Below are positions 1 to 5,290 of a stretch of 5,290 nt of DNA, one piece after another. Origin of the DNA: CAZAQB01 sp964487155. Its GTDB lineage: Bacteria > Pseudomonadota > Gammaproteobacteria > Nitrococcales > Nitrococcaceae. Position numbers and translations under genes: made by a program. The stretch lies in NCBI GenBank assembly GCA_964487155.1, contig CAZAQB010000201.1, forward strand, positions 1 through 5,290, in the 5' to 3' direction. The notes under the pieces are model-generated. The model saw only the letters and a list, made by a program, of their open reading frames with translations, did not search any database and was not told where the DNA came from. Position 1 is the stretch's first letter. Each line of letters starts with the position of its first letter.

Positions 1-375
1 GATCTGCGATACACCGAGAGCCATGAGTGGGTGCGTCTGGAGGACGACGGCCTGCTCACCGTGGGCATCACCGACCACGCCCAGGGCGCGCTGGGCGACC
101 TGGTGTTCGTGGAACCGCCGGAAACCGGCCGCTCCCTGGAAGCCGGCGAGGCCTGTGCCGTGGTGGAGTCGGTGAAGGCCGCCTCGGACATCTACGCGCC
201 GGTGGCCGGCGAGGTGGCCGAAGTCAACGAGGCCCTGGCCGATGCGCCGGAATTGATCAATGCCGACCCCTACGGCGAGGGCTGGATCCTGCGGCTGCGC
301 CCCGAGGGGCCGGCGGGCCTGGACGAGCTGCTCGGAGCTGAGGACTACCAGCACCACCTGGCGGCCGAGGAATAG
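1..375 (+). CDS. gcvH: Glycine cleavage system H protein (lipoyl carrier), 5' end missing
   Basis: GcvH is the small lipoylated carrier that takes the aminomethyl group from the P-protein and shuttles it to the T- and L-proteins in the cytoplasm. Frame 1 is open from the first base and gives 124 residues before the TAG at 373-375. The first residues, DLRYTESHEWVR, match the conserved GcvH N-terminus, so only about 4-8 residues plus the start codon lie outside the window. The ATG at 31 is in another frame relation to the family start and is not the true start. The lipoylation motif ESVKAASDIYAPVAGEV is present, with the lipoyl lysine at window residue 59 (codon 175-177). GITDHAQGALGDLVFVEPP and NADPYGEGWI are also family hallmarks. 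It is the first visible gene of a gcv operon; gcvPA follows after 43 bases. A T-protein gene probably lies upstream, which is inference. Confidence 0.97.
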   Translation, partial: DLRYTESHEWVRLEDDGLLTVGITDHAQGALGDLVFVEPPETGRSLEAGEACAVVESVKAASDIYAPVAGEVAEVNEALADAPELINADPYGEGWILRLRPEGPAGLDELLGAEDYQHHLAAEE

Positions 376-418
376 CAGCCCGGCGTCCGCCGGCGAGCGG
401 CCCGAGGACCGAGCATCC

Positions 419-1792
419 ATGCCATTCATTCCCCACACAGAGGACGACCTGCGCCAGATGCTGGCGGCCATCGGCGCCGACAGCATCGAGGCGCTGTTCG
501 ACGAGATCCCGCCAGGGTTGCGCATCGACGCCCTGGGGGAGCTGCCCACCGGCGCCACCGAGATGGAGGTAGCCGCGGACATGCAGCGCCGTGCCGCCCT
601 CGATGCCCAGCCGCTGTGCTTCCTGGGGGCAGGCGCCTACGACCACCACATCCCGGCGGCGGTCTGGGAGATCACCACCCGGGGCGAGTTCTACTCCGCC
701 TACACCCCCTACCAGGCGGAGGCCTCCCAGGGCACGCTGCAGGTAATCTACGAATTCCAGACCATGATGAGCGAGCTGCTGGCCCTGCCGGTGGCCAACG
801 CCTCCCTCTACGACGGCGCCAGCGCGCTGGCCGAGGCGGTGCTGATGGCGGTGCGCTGCAACCGCCGCTCCAAGTCCCGCCGGGTGCTGGTACCCCGCAG
901 CGTGCATCCGGCCTACCGGCGGGTGGCGGCCAGCATCTGCCACAACCAGGGCATCCGGCTGGAGGATCTGCCGCTGGATGAGGACACCGGCACCGTCGAC
1001 CTGCAGTCCCTGGAGGACCGCGGCGACGCCGACATCACGGCCCTGGTGATCCCACAGCCCAACTACTTCGGCGCGCTGGAGCCGGTCGATGCCCTGGCCG
1101 ACTGGGCCCGGGCCCGGCAGGCGGTGACCATCGCCGTGGTGAATCCGGTGGCCATGGCGGTGCTGCGCCCGCCGGGTGAATGGGGCGAGGCGGGCACCGA
1201 CATCGCCGTGGGCGAGGGCCAGCCCCTGGGCATACCCTTGTCATCGGGTGGGCCCTACTTCGGCTTCATGGCCTGCCGCCGGGAGCACGTGCGCCAGATG
1301 CCGGGGCGCATCGTCGGCCGCACCGTCGACCTGGAGGAGCGCCAGGGCTTCACGCTCACCCTGCAGCCCCGGGAGCAGCACATCCGCCGCTCCAAGGCCA
1401 CTTCCAACATCTGCACCAACCAGGGTCTGATGGTCACCGCCGCCACGGTGCACATGAGCCTGCTGGGGGCCGAAGGCCTGGCCCGGGTTGCGGGGTCCTG
1501 CCATCAGCGCACCCGCGAGCTGGTGGAGCGGCTCACCGCCATCGACGGCGTGCGCCGCTGCTTCGCGGGCCCGTTCTTCCACGAGGCCGCCTTGCGCCTG
1601 GAGGCGCCGGTGGCGGAGGTGCTGGAGGCCCTGGCCGAGCGCGGCGTGCTGGGCGGCCATCCGCTGGCGGCGGATTTCCCCGAACTGGCCGGTGGCCTGC
1701 TGGTCTGCGCCACCGAGCGGCGCACGCCCGCCGACCTCGATCACTATACCAAGGGGCTGGCAGGGGTACTGGAAACCCGGGCGGTCCGCTGA
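419..1792 (+). CDS. gcvPA: Glycine dehydrogenase (decarboxylating) subunit 1, P-protein alpha chain
   Basis: This is the N-terminal half of the two-chain P-protein, which with GcvPB decarboxylates glycine and transfers the aminomethyl group to GcvH. The product has 457 residues, the normal length for the split subunit. Family blocks seen: MPFIPHTEDDLRQML at the start, YTPYQAEASQGTLQ near 95-108, PQPNYFGALEPVDAL near 212-226, GEGQPLGIPLSSGGPYFGF near 265-282 and RSKATSNICTNQGLM near 324-338. No PLP lysine is expected in this subunit; it sits in GcvPB. The frame is open upstream to 260, but the ATG at 419 fits the family N-terminus and has a purine-rich GAGGA at 404-408, so I chose it. The gap to tpx is 17 bases. 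Nothing looks broken. Confidence 0.97.
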   Translation: MPFIPHTEDDLRQMLAAIGADSIEALFDEIPPGLRIDALGELPTGATEMEVAADMQRRAALDAQPLCFLGAGAYDHHIPAAVWEITTRGEFYSAYTPYQAEASQGTLQVIYEFQTMMSELLALPVANASLYDGASALAEAVLMAVRCNRRSKSRRVLVPRSVHPAYRRVAASICHNQGIRLEDLPLDEDTGTVDLQSLEDRGDADITALVIPQPNYFGALEPVDALADWARARQAVTIAVVNPVAMAVLRPPGEWGEAGTDIAVGEGQPLGIPLSSGGPYFGFMACRREHVRQMPGRIVGRTVDLEERQGFTLTLQPREQHIRRSKATSNICTNQGLMVTAATVHMSLLGAEGLARVAGSCHQRTRELVERLTAIDGVRRCFAGPFFHEAALRLEAPVAEVLEALAERGVLGGHPLAADFPELAGGLLVCATERRTPADLDHYTKGLAGVLETRAVR

Positions 1793-1809
1793 CAACAGGA
1801 GCAAGCACC

Positions 1810-2310
1810 ATGGCTGAGATCACCATGCGCGGCAGCCCCGTGCACACCAACGGCGAACTGCCCCAGCCGGGCAGCAAGGCACCGGACTTCCGGCTCACTA
1901 CCGCCGACCTGCGGGACGTCTCCCTGGCGGACTACCGCGGCAAACGCAAGGTGCTGAACATCGTGCCGAGCCTGGACACGCCCACCTGCGCCACCTCCAC
2001 CCGGCGCTTCAACGAGAAGGCCGCGTCCCTGGACAACACCGTGGTGCTGGTGATCTCCGCCGACCTGCCGTTCGCCCAGAAGCGCTTCTGCGAGGCCGAG
2101 GGCATCGACAAGGTCGAGTCCCTGTCCATGATGCGCGACCGGGAGTTCGCCGAGCGCTACGGCGTGCGCCTGGAGGACGGCCCCCTGGCCGGCATCACCG
2201 CCCGGGCGGTGCTGGTACTGGACGGCGACGACAAGGTGCTGCACGCGGAACTGGTGCCGGAGATCCGCCAGGAGCCGGACTACGACGCCGCCCTGGCAGC
2301 CCTGAACTGA
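1810..2310 (+). CDS. tpx: Thiol peroxidase, Tpx-type atypical two-cysteine peroxiredoxin
   Basis: Tpx reduces hydrogen peroxide and alkyl hydroperoxides, usually with electrons from thioredoxin. The 166-residue product matches the family length. The peroxidatic cysteine is C60 in PSLDTPTCATSTRRF, with the conserved T57 of the TxxC motif. The resolving cysteine is C94 in SADLPFAQKRFCEAEG, and R132 in ITARAVLVLD fits the conserved active-site arginine. GKRKVLNIVPSLDT and EPDYDAAL are also typical of Tpx. The ATG at 1810 is preceded by a clear Shine-Dalgarno AGGAG (1797-1801) with 8 bases between; the frame is open far upstream, but that part is a shadow of gcvPA. The gene lies between the two P-protein subunit genes with gaps of 17 and 22 bases, so it should be co-transcribed with them. 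No signal peptide is seen, so it is cytoplasmic. Base composition is like its neighbours, with no sign of recent insertion. Confidence 0.96.
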   Translation: MAEITMRGSPVHTNGELPQPGSKAPDFRLTTADLRDVSLADYRGKRKVLNIVPSLDTPTCATSTRRFNEKAASLDNTVVLVISADLPFAQKRFCEAEGIDKVESLSMMRDREFAERYGVRLEDGPLAGITARAVLVLDGDDKVLHAELVPEIRQEPDYDAALAALN

Positions 2311-2332
2311 GACAGCGGACCGCCCCCGAACC

Positions 2333-3781
2333 ATGCTGATCTTCGAACACAGCCGCCCCGGGCGCCGGGCCACGGCCCAGGCCCCGGCACAATCCCCCGA
2401 CCTCTCCGACCTGCCGGAGGGCCTGCGCCGCAGCGCCGCTCCCCGGCTGCCGGAGGTCTCCGAACTGCAGGCGGTGCGCCACTACACCCGGCTTTCCCAG
2501 CGCAACTTCTCCATCGACACCCATTTCTACCCGCTGGGCTCGTGCACCATGAAGTACAACCCCCGGGCCTGTAACCGGCTGGCAATGCTGCCCGGGTTCC
2601 TTGACCGCCATCCGCTGGCGCCGGATCGTTTCGGCCAGGGCATGCTGGCCTGCCTGTGGGAGCTGCAGCAGATGCTGGCGGTGGTCACCGGCATGGAGGA
2701 AGTGTCTCTGGCGGCCATGGCCGGCGCTCAGGGGGAGTTCGCCGGGGTGGCCATGATCCGGGCCTACCACGAGGCCCGGGGCGATAGCGGGCGTACCGAG
2801 ATCATCGTGCCGGACGCCGCCCACGGCACCAATCCGGCCACCGCGGTGATGTGCGGCTACCAGGTGCGGGAGATCCCGACCGGCGCCGACGGCGACGTGG
2901 ATGTGGAAGCTTTGAGCGAGGCCCTGGGGCCGGCCACCGCCGGCATCATGCTCACCAACCCTTCCACGGTCGGGGTGTTCGACCGCCACATCGAGCAGAT
3001 CGCCACCATGGTCCACGAGGCCGGCGGGCTGCTCTACTACGACGGCGCCAACCTGAACGCCATCCTGGGCAAGGTCCGGCCCGGGGACATGGGTTTCGAC
3101 GTCATCCACATGAACCTGCACAAGACCTTCTCCACCCCCCACGGGGGCGGCGGCCCGGGCGCCGGCGCCGTGGGCGTGGGCAAGCGGCTGCAGCCCTACC
3201 TGCCGATACCCTCGGTGGCGTGGGACGGCACGGGCTGCCGCTGGCTGGCCGAGGCCGACCGCCCTGCCAGCATCGGGCGCCTGTCCGCCTTCGGCGGCAA
3301 CATCGGCGTGCTGCTGCGGGCCTACGTCTATGCCCGCATGCTGGGGGTCGAGGGCATGCCCCGGGTGGCGGAGTTCGCCACCCTGAACGCCAACTACCTG
3401 ATGGTGAAGCTGCGGGAGGCGGGCTTCCAGCTCGCCTACCCCGAGCGCCGCGCCAGCCACGAGTTCATCGTCAGCCTGAAGGCCGAGGCGAAAGAGCTGG
3501 GCGTCTCCGCCATGGACTTCGCCAAGCGCCTGCTGGACCTGGGCTTCCACGCCCCGACCACCTATTTCCCGCTGCTGGTGCCCGAGGCGTTGCTCATCGA
3601 GCCCACCGAGACCGAGTCCCGGGAAGACCTGGACGGCTTCGTGGCCGCCATGGCCCAGATCCGCGAGGAGGCCCGCACCGATCCCGAGCGGGTGCGCACC
3701 GCCCCCCACAGCCTGCCGGTGCGCCGGCTGGACGACGTCAAGGCAGCCCGCGAGCTCGACCTGCGGTGGGAGGGTTCGTGA
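2333..3781 (+). CDS. gcvPB: Glycine dehydrogenase (decarboxylating) subunit 2, P-protein beta chain with PLP lysine
   Basis: This is the C-terminal half of the split P-protein and carries the pyridoxal phosphate. The product has 482 residues, the usual size. The PLP-binding lysine is K264 in MNLHKTFSTPHGGGGPG (codon 3122-3124). Other family blocks are HFYPLGSCTMKYNPR near 64-78, PDAAHGTNPATA near 160-171, MLTNPSTVGVFD near 206-217 and YYDGANLNAI near 235-244. The N-terminus MLIFEHSRPGRRA matches the family and supports the ATG at 2333, although the ribosome binding site is weak (GCGGA at 2314-2318, 14 bases away). Translation may be helped by coupling to tpx, which ends 22 bases upstream; that is inference. 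It is the last gcv gene here; the next 270 bases are non-coding. All key residues are intact. Confidence 0.97.
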   Translation: MLIFEHSRPGRRATAQAPAQSPDLSDLPEGLRRSAAPRLPEVSELQAVRHYTRLSQRNFSIDTHFYPLGSCTMKYNPRACNRLAMLPGFLDRHPLAPDRFGQGMLACLWELQQMLAVVTGMEEVSLAAMAGAQGEFAGVAMIRAYHEARGDSGRTEIIVPDAAHGTNPATAVMCGYQVREIPTGADGDVDVEALSEALGPATAGIMLTNPSTVGVFDRHIEQIATMVHEAGGLLYYDGANLNAILGKVRPGDMGFDVIHMNLHKTFSTPHGGGGPGAGAVGVGKRLQPYLPIPSVAWDGTGCRWLAEADRPASIGRLSAFGGNIGVLLRAYVYARMLGVEGMPRVAEFATLNANYLMVKLREAGFQLAYPERRASHEFIVSLKAEAKELGVSAMDFAKRLLDLGFHAPTTYFPLLVPEALLIEPTETESREDLDGFVAAMAQIREEARTDPERVRTAPHSLPVRRLDDVKAARELDLRWEGS

Positions 3782-3831
3782 CTTGGTTCGTCCGTTGACT
3801 GGTTAATCAGTCAATCAGCACGCGCCAAGTC
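3780..3831 (+). terminator. Nested inverted repeat at the gcvPB stop codon, possible terminator
   Basis: Two stems are nested. The outer one is GACTTGG (3780-3786) with CCAAGTC (3825-3831). The inner one is TTGACTG (3795-3801) with CAGTCAA (3808-3814); one extra G-T pair would leave a TTAA loop. The outer arm overlaps the last base pair of the gcvPB stop codon. The place fits the end of the gcv transcript, but no run of T follows, so it is not a classic intrinsic terminator. The inner part could instead be a dimeric-regulator site. The symmetry is seen directly; the function is inferred. Confidence 0.4.
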
Positions 3832-3859
3832 CGGATTGACCGATAAACCGATTCACTAA

Positions 3860-3880
3860 CCCGAAGATTTCATGAATTTG
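3860..3880 (+). repeat. Left terminal inverted repeat of the 162-bp element
   Basis: Starts CCCGAAGATTTCA and ends AATTTG. It pairs with 4001-4021 at 19 of 21 positions; the two mismatches are the TG at 3873-3874. It is flanked on the outside by CTAA at 3856-3859. Confidence 0.85.
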
Positions 3881-4000
3881 TACTGGTATCGCGTAGGATA
3901 TTGGTTTCACAAGGGATTTTTCGAATGAGCGGCGTATCGGTGAGTACGGCCGACTGAGAATAAGATTCCTTGTGGGACCAAGAGACACGCGAGATCGGGG

Positions 4001-4021
4001 CAAATTTGTGAAATCTTCGGG
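4001..4021 (-). repeat. Right terminal inverted repeat of the 162-bp element
   Basis: Read on the minus strand it starts with the same 13 bases as the left end (CCCGAAGATTTCA). It is followed on the outside by CTAA at 4022-4025, the second copy of the apparent target duplication. Confidence 0.85.
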
Positions 4022-4025
4022 CTAA

Positions 4026-4037
4026 TTCACCCGTGAA
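4026..4037. promoter_or_regulatory. Short palindrome in the kinase leader, possible operator
   Basis: TTCAC-CC-GTGAA is a 5-base inverted repeat with a 2-base centre, lying 14 bases before the kinase ATG and directly beside the MITE target duplication. If the element and one CTAA are removed, the restored sequence has a further TTCAC just upstream (3852-3856). No convincing -35/-10 pair was found nearby. The symmetry is short and could be chance; its role is inferred. Confidence 0.25.
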
Positions 4038-4051
4038 CTAGGCGCCATCCC

Positions 4052-5002
4052 ATGAACGTACTGATCAGCGGCTCCGTGGCCTTCGACACCATCATGGTGT
4101 TCGAGGACCGCTTCGCGAACCACATCCTGCCGGACCAGGTGCACATCCTGAACGTCTCCTTCCTGGTGCCCCGGCTGCGCCGGGAGTACGGCGGCTGCGC
4201 CGGCAACATCGCCTACAACCTGCGGCTGCTGGAAGTGCCCGCCTACCCGGTGGCCACGGTGGGTTCGGACTTCGCCGACTACGCCGCCTGGATGGACCGC
4301 CACGGCATCGCCCGGCGCCATGTGCTGGAGCTGCCGGAGCACTACACCGCCCAGGCCTACATCACCACCGATCTCGCCGACAACCAGATCACCGCCTTCC
4401 ACCCGGGAGCCATGGGCGAGGCGGAGCGCGCCGCGATCCCCACCGACCTGGAGCCGGCCATCGGCGTGCTGGCGCCCAACGGACCCCAGGGCATGCGCAG
4501 CCACGCCGAGCAGTTCGCGGCCGCGGGCATCCCGTTCCTGTTCGACCCGGGCCAGGCCATGCCGCTGTTCGACGGCGAGGCCCTGAGGGGCTTCATCCGC
4601 CGCGCCCGCTGGGTGGCGGTGAACGACTACGAGTCGCGGCTGCTGGCGGAGAAGACCGGCTGGAGCCTGGAGCAGATTGCCGCCGAGGTGGACGCCCTGG
4701 TGGTCACCCGGGGCGGCGAGGGTTCCGTCATCCACGCCGGCGGTGAGGTCATCGAGGTGGCCGCCGCCGTCGCCGAGGCCGTTGAAGACCCCACCGGCTG
4801 CGGCGACGCCTACCGCGCGGGCCTGCTCTACGGCATCGCCCACAATCTGCCCTGGCGGGAGGCGGCGCGCATGGGCTCCGTCATGGGCGCGCTCAAGATC
4901 GCCCGCCATGGCACCCAGAACCACACTGCCCGCCCCGCGGACCTCGCCGCCGCCTACGACCGCGCCTACGGCGAGCCCCTGCCCGGGCCGCTGGGCGCGT
5001 GA
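4052..5002 (+). CDS. PfkB-family kinase, adenosine-kinase-like
   Basis: This cytoplasmic ribokinase-superfamily enzyme phosphorylates a sugar or nucleoside with ATP. The product has 316 residues. Seen in order: an N-terminal GSVAFDT substrate-side block (7-13), the glycine pair in YGGCAGNIAYNL (46-57), GSDFADYAAW (71-80), the NDYE (NxxE) motif at 191-194, VVTRGGEGS (217-225) and the C-terminal signature DPTGCGDAYRAG (246-257) with the catalytic base D252. DPTGxGDAxRAG, FxPGAMxEA and GxDFADY resemble, from memory, the mycobacterial adenosine kinase (Rv2202c type) more than sugar kinases. Adenosine is thus the best substrate guess but is not shown by sequence alone. The ATG at 4052 is the only reasonable start, because an in-frame TGA lies at 4034-4036; the ribosome binding site is weak (AGG at 4040-4042). 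The MITE ends 30 bases upstream, so its own promoter may have been displaced. A link to one-carbon metabolism (adenosine from S-adenosylhomocysteine) is only inference. Confidence 0.93.
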   Translation: MNVLISGSVAFDTIMVFEDRFANHILPDQVHILNVSFLVPRLRREYGGCAGNIAYNLRLLEVPAYPVATVGSDFADYAAWMDRHGIARRHVLELPEHYTAQAYITTDLADNQITAFHPGAMGEAERAAIPTDLEPAIGVLAPNGPQGMRSHAEQFAAAGIPFLFDPGQAMPLFDGEALRGFIRRARWVAVNDYESRLLAEKTGWSLEQIAAEVDALVVTRGGEGSVIHAGGEVIEVAAAVAEAVEDPTGCGDAYRAGLLYGIAHNLPWREAARMGSVMGALKIARHGTQNHTARPADLAAAYDRAYGEPLPGPLGA

Positions 5003-5019
5003 GCGTTTGATACGCCGGC

Positions 5020-5044
5020 CCCCACGTTTCTTCGCAACGTGGGG
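5020..5044 (+). terminator. Perfect 9-bp hairpin after the kinase gene, terminator or dispersed repeat
   Basis: CCCCACGTT (5020-5028) pairs perfectly with AACGTGGGG (5036-5044) around the loop TCTTCGC, starting 17 bases after the kinase stop codon. Its position and G/C-rich stem suit a terminator, but CTACGGCTATAG follows instead of a T run. Read on the minus strand it has the layout CGTAG, stem, GCGAAGA, stem, which it shares with the hairpin at 5106-5137. It may therefore be a member of a dispersed repeat family that also stops transcription. Confidence 0.55.
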
Positions 5045-5105
5045 CTACGGCTATAGACACCCTCGGAGGACTGGGCAGGGCTTGCCAGGCGCATGGTCGC
5101 AGCCG

Positions 5106-5137
5106 CGTAGGGTGGGCAGAGCGCAGCGAAGCCCACC
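5106..5137 (+). repeat. GTAGGGTGGGC-type dispersed hairpin repeat
   Basis: CGTAG (5106-5110) is followed by the 7-base stem GGTGGGC (5111-5117), the loop AGAGCGCAGCGAA (5118-5130) and the closing arm GCCCACC (5131-5137). Sequences of the form GTAGGGTGG, loop with GCGCAGCG, CCACC are, to my knowledge, common intergenic repeats in many gammaproteobacteria. Only one clear copy in this orientation is present here, so membership rests on recognition and not on copies within the window. Confidence 0.6.
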
Positions 5138-5240
5138 GTCCCGCGCTGACCCTGCACCCAGCCAAGGACAGGTTTCGGAAACACGCCCGCCCCCGACGTA
5201 GGTGCCAACCCCGACCCCGGTCCGCCGTCAGGCGAGCTAG

Positions 5241-5290
5241 CCCGAAGATTTCATGAATTTGTGCTGATATCGCGTAGGATATTGGTTTCA
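5241..5290. mobile_element. Second copy of the MITE-like element, cut by the window end
   Basis: The last 50 bases match 3860-3909 at 48 positions; the only differences are A to G at 5263 and G to A at 5267. The copy starts exactly at the same terminal CCCGAAG and has CTAG (5237-5240) directly outside, similar to the CTAA beside the first copy. The sharp shared boundary confirms the left end of the element. Orientation is the same as the first copy. The right end lies outside the window, so completeness is unknown. Confidence 0.85.

Larger units (their letters stand above)
3860..4021. mobile_element. Complete 162-bp MITE-like palindromic element
   Basis: This is a short non-coding element with the marks of a non-autonomous transposon. 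The ends are inverted repeats of about 21 bases: 3860-3880 against 4001-4021, with the outermost 13 bases (CCCGAAGATTTCA) perfect and 19 of 21 matching. The 4-base CTAA occurs directly outside both ends (3856-3859 and 4022-4025), as a target-site duplication would. The inverted symmetry continues inwards: CGCGT (3890-3894) with ACGCG (3987-3991), TTGGT (3901-3905) with ACCAA (3977-3981), CACAAGG (3908-3914) with CCTTGTG (3968-3974), and CGGCGTA (3930-3936) with TACGGCCG (3945-3952), leaving a small centre. It is visibly AT-richer than the genes around it and has no credible ORF. A second copy starts at 5241. The CTAR target resembles the YTAR preference of IS5-like elements, while CC-ends and 4-base duplications also occur in IS1380-like ones. 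The parent transposase is not identifiable here. Confidence 0.85.
5003..5240. other. Non-coding region between the kinase gene and the second MITE copy
   Basis: No gene is supported here. Reading frames crossing it are tails of shadow frames of the kinase, and the GGAGG at 5065-5069 leads only to a five-codon frame (ATG 5093, TAG 5108). The region holds the two hairpins listed separately and a small GTTTC-G-GAAAC inverted repeat at 5172-5182. No tRNA-like fold or other RNA gene was recognised. Confidence 0.6.

Noticed and set aside
419..1792. Lack of a PLP lysine in GcvPA taken as a sign of a dead enzyme
   Set aside because: In the split P-protein the PLP lysine is in the partner subunit, where it is present (K264 of GcvPB).
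1180..1809. Possible N-terminal extension of Tpx upstream of 1810
   Set aside because: The in-frame part upstream is a shadow of gcvPA and low in complexity. The Tpx family start and a strong AGGAG both point to 1810.
2195..3709. A 504-codon open frame on the minus strand across tpx and gcvPB
   Set aside because: It is antisense to two genes with clear catalytic motifs, its product is low-complexity Gly/His/Ala/Val-rich, and it follows the GC bias of the opposite strand.
3938..3966. Possible promoter inside the MITE (CGGTGA, 17 bases, TAAGAT)
   Set aside because: The -35 part is poor and the -10 match is partial. Such matches are expected by chance in AT-richer sequence, so an outward promoter is not claimed.
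4022..4924. A 300-codon minus-strand frame across the kinase
   Set aside because: It mirrors the kinase coding frame, and the product shows no recognisable domain.
5045..5240. Small gene after the GGAGG at 5065-5069
   Set aside because: The nearest ATG (5093) reaches a stop after five codons, and no other frame shows a plausible start with coding character.
3782..5290. CRISPR array or composite IS suggested by the repeats
   Set aside because: There are only two copies of the long repeat about 1.4 kb apart with a kinase gene between, so it is not an array. No transposase gene is present in the window.

Overview
The window is GC-rich, with the strong third-position G/C bias of a high-GC proteobacterium. 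It reads as part of a glycine-cleavage operon followed by a repeat-rich stretch around a sugar/nucleoside kinase gene. The two-subunit glycine decarboxylase (GcvPA plus GcvPB), a Tpx-type thiol peroxidase and GTAGGGTGGGC-type dispersed hairpin repeats suggest a gammaproteobacterium, perhaps near the purple-sulfur or halophilic groups such as Ectothiorhodospiraceae. That placement is inferred from memory of family distributions and was not computed.

Positions 1-3781, all on the plus strand and tightly spaced: gcvH (its 5' end lies outside the window), gcvPA, tpx and gcvPB. The gaps are 43, 17 and 22 bases, so this is almost certainly one transcript. GcvPA and GcvPB form the PLP-dependent P-protein, which decarboxylates glycine and loads the aminomethyl group onto the lipoyl lysine of GcvH. 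The T-protein and L-protein genes are not in the window. The odd member is tpx, a complete two-cysteine peroxiredoxin gene placed between the genes for the two halves of one enzyme.

Positions 3782-4051: an AT-richer intergenic region. It starts with a nested inverted repeat at the gcvPB stop codon. It then holds a complete 162-bp MITE-like element with 21-bp terminal inverted repeats, a 4-bp CTAA target duplication and an imperfect palindrome running through its whole length. The element ends only 30 bases before the next start codon.

Positions 4052-5002: a complete PfkB-family kinase that resembles the mycobacterial adenosine-kinase type. Positions 5003-5240 hold no gene but carry two hairpins that look like oppositely oriented members of one dispersed repeat family; the first may also end the kinase transcript. 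At 5241 a second copy of the MITE starts in the same orientation (48 of 50 bases identical, next to CTAG) and runs off the window. The kinase gene is therefore bracketed by two directly repeated elements.

The most notable points are the MITE pair, which I could assign to no named family, and the peroxidase gene inside the glycine decarboxylase genes.
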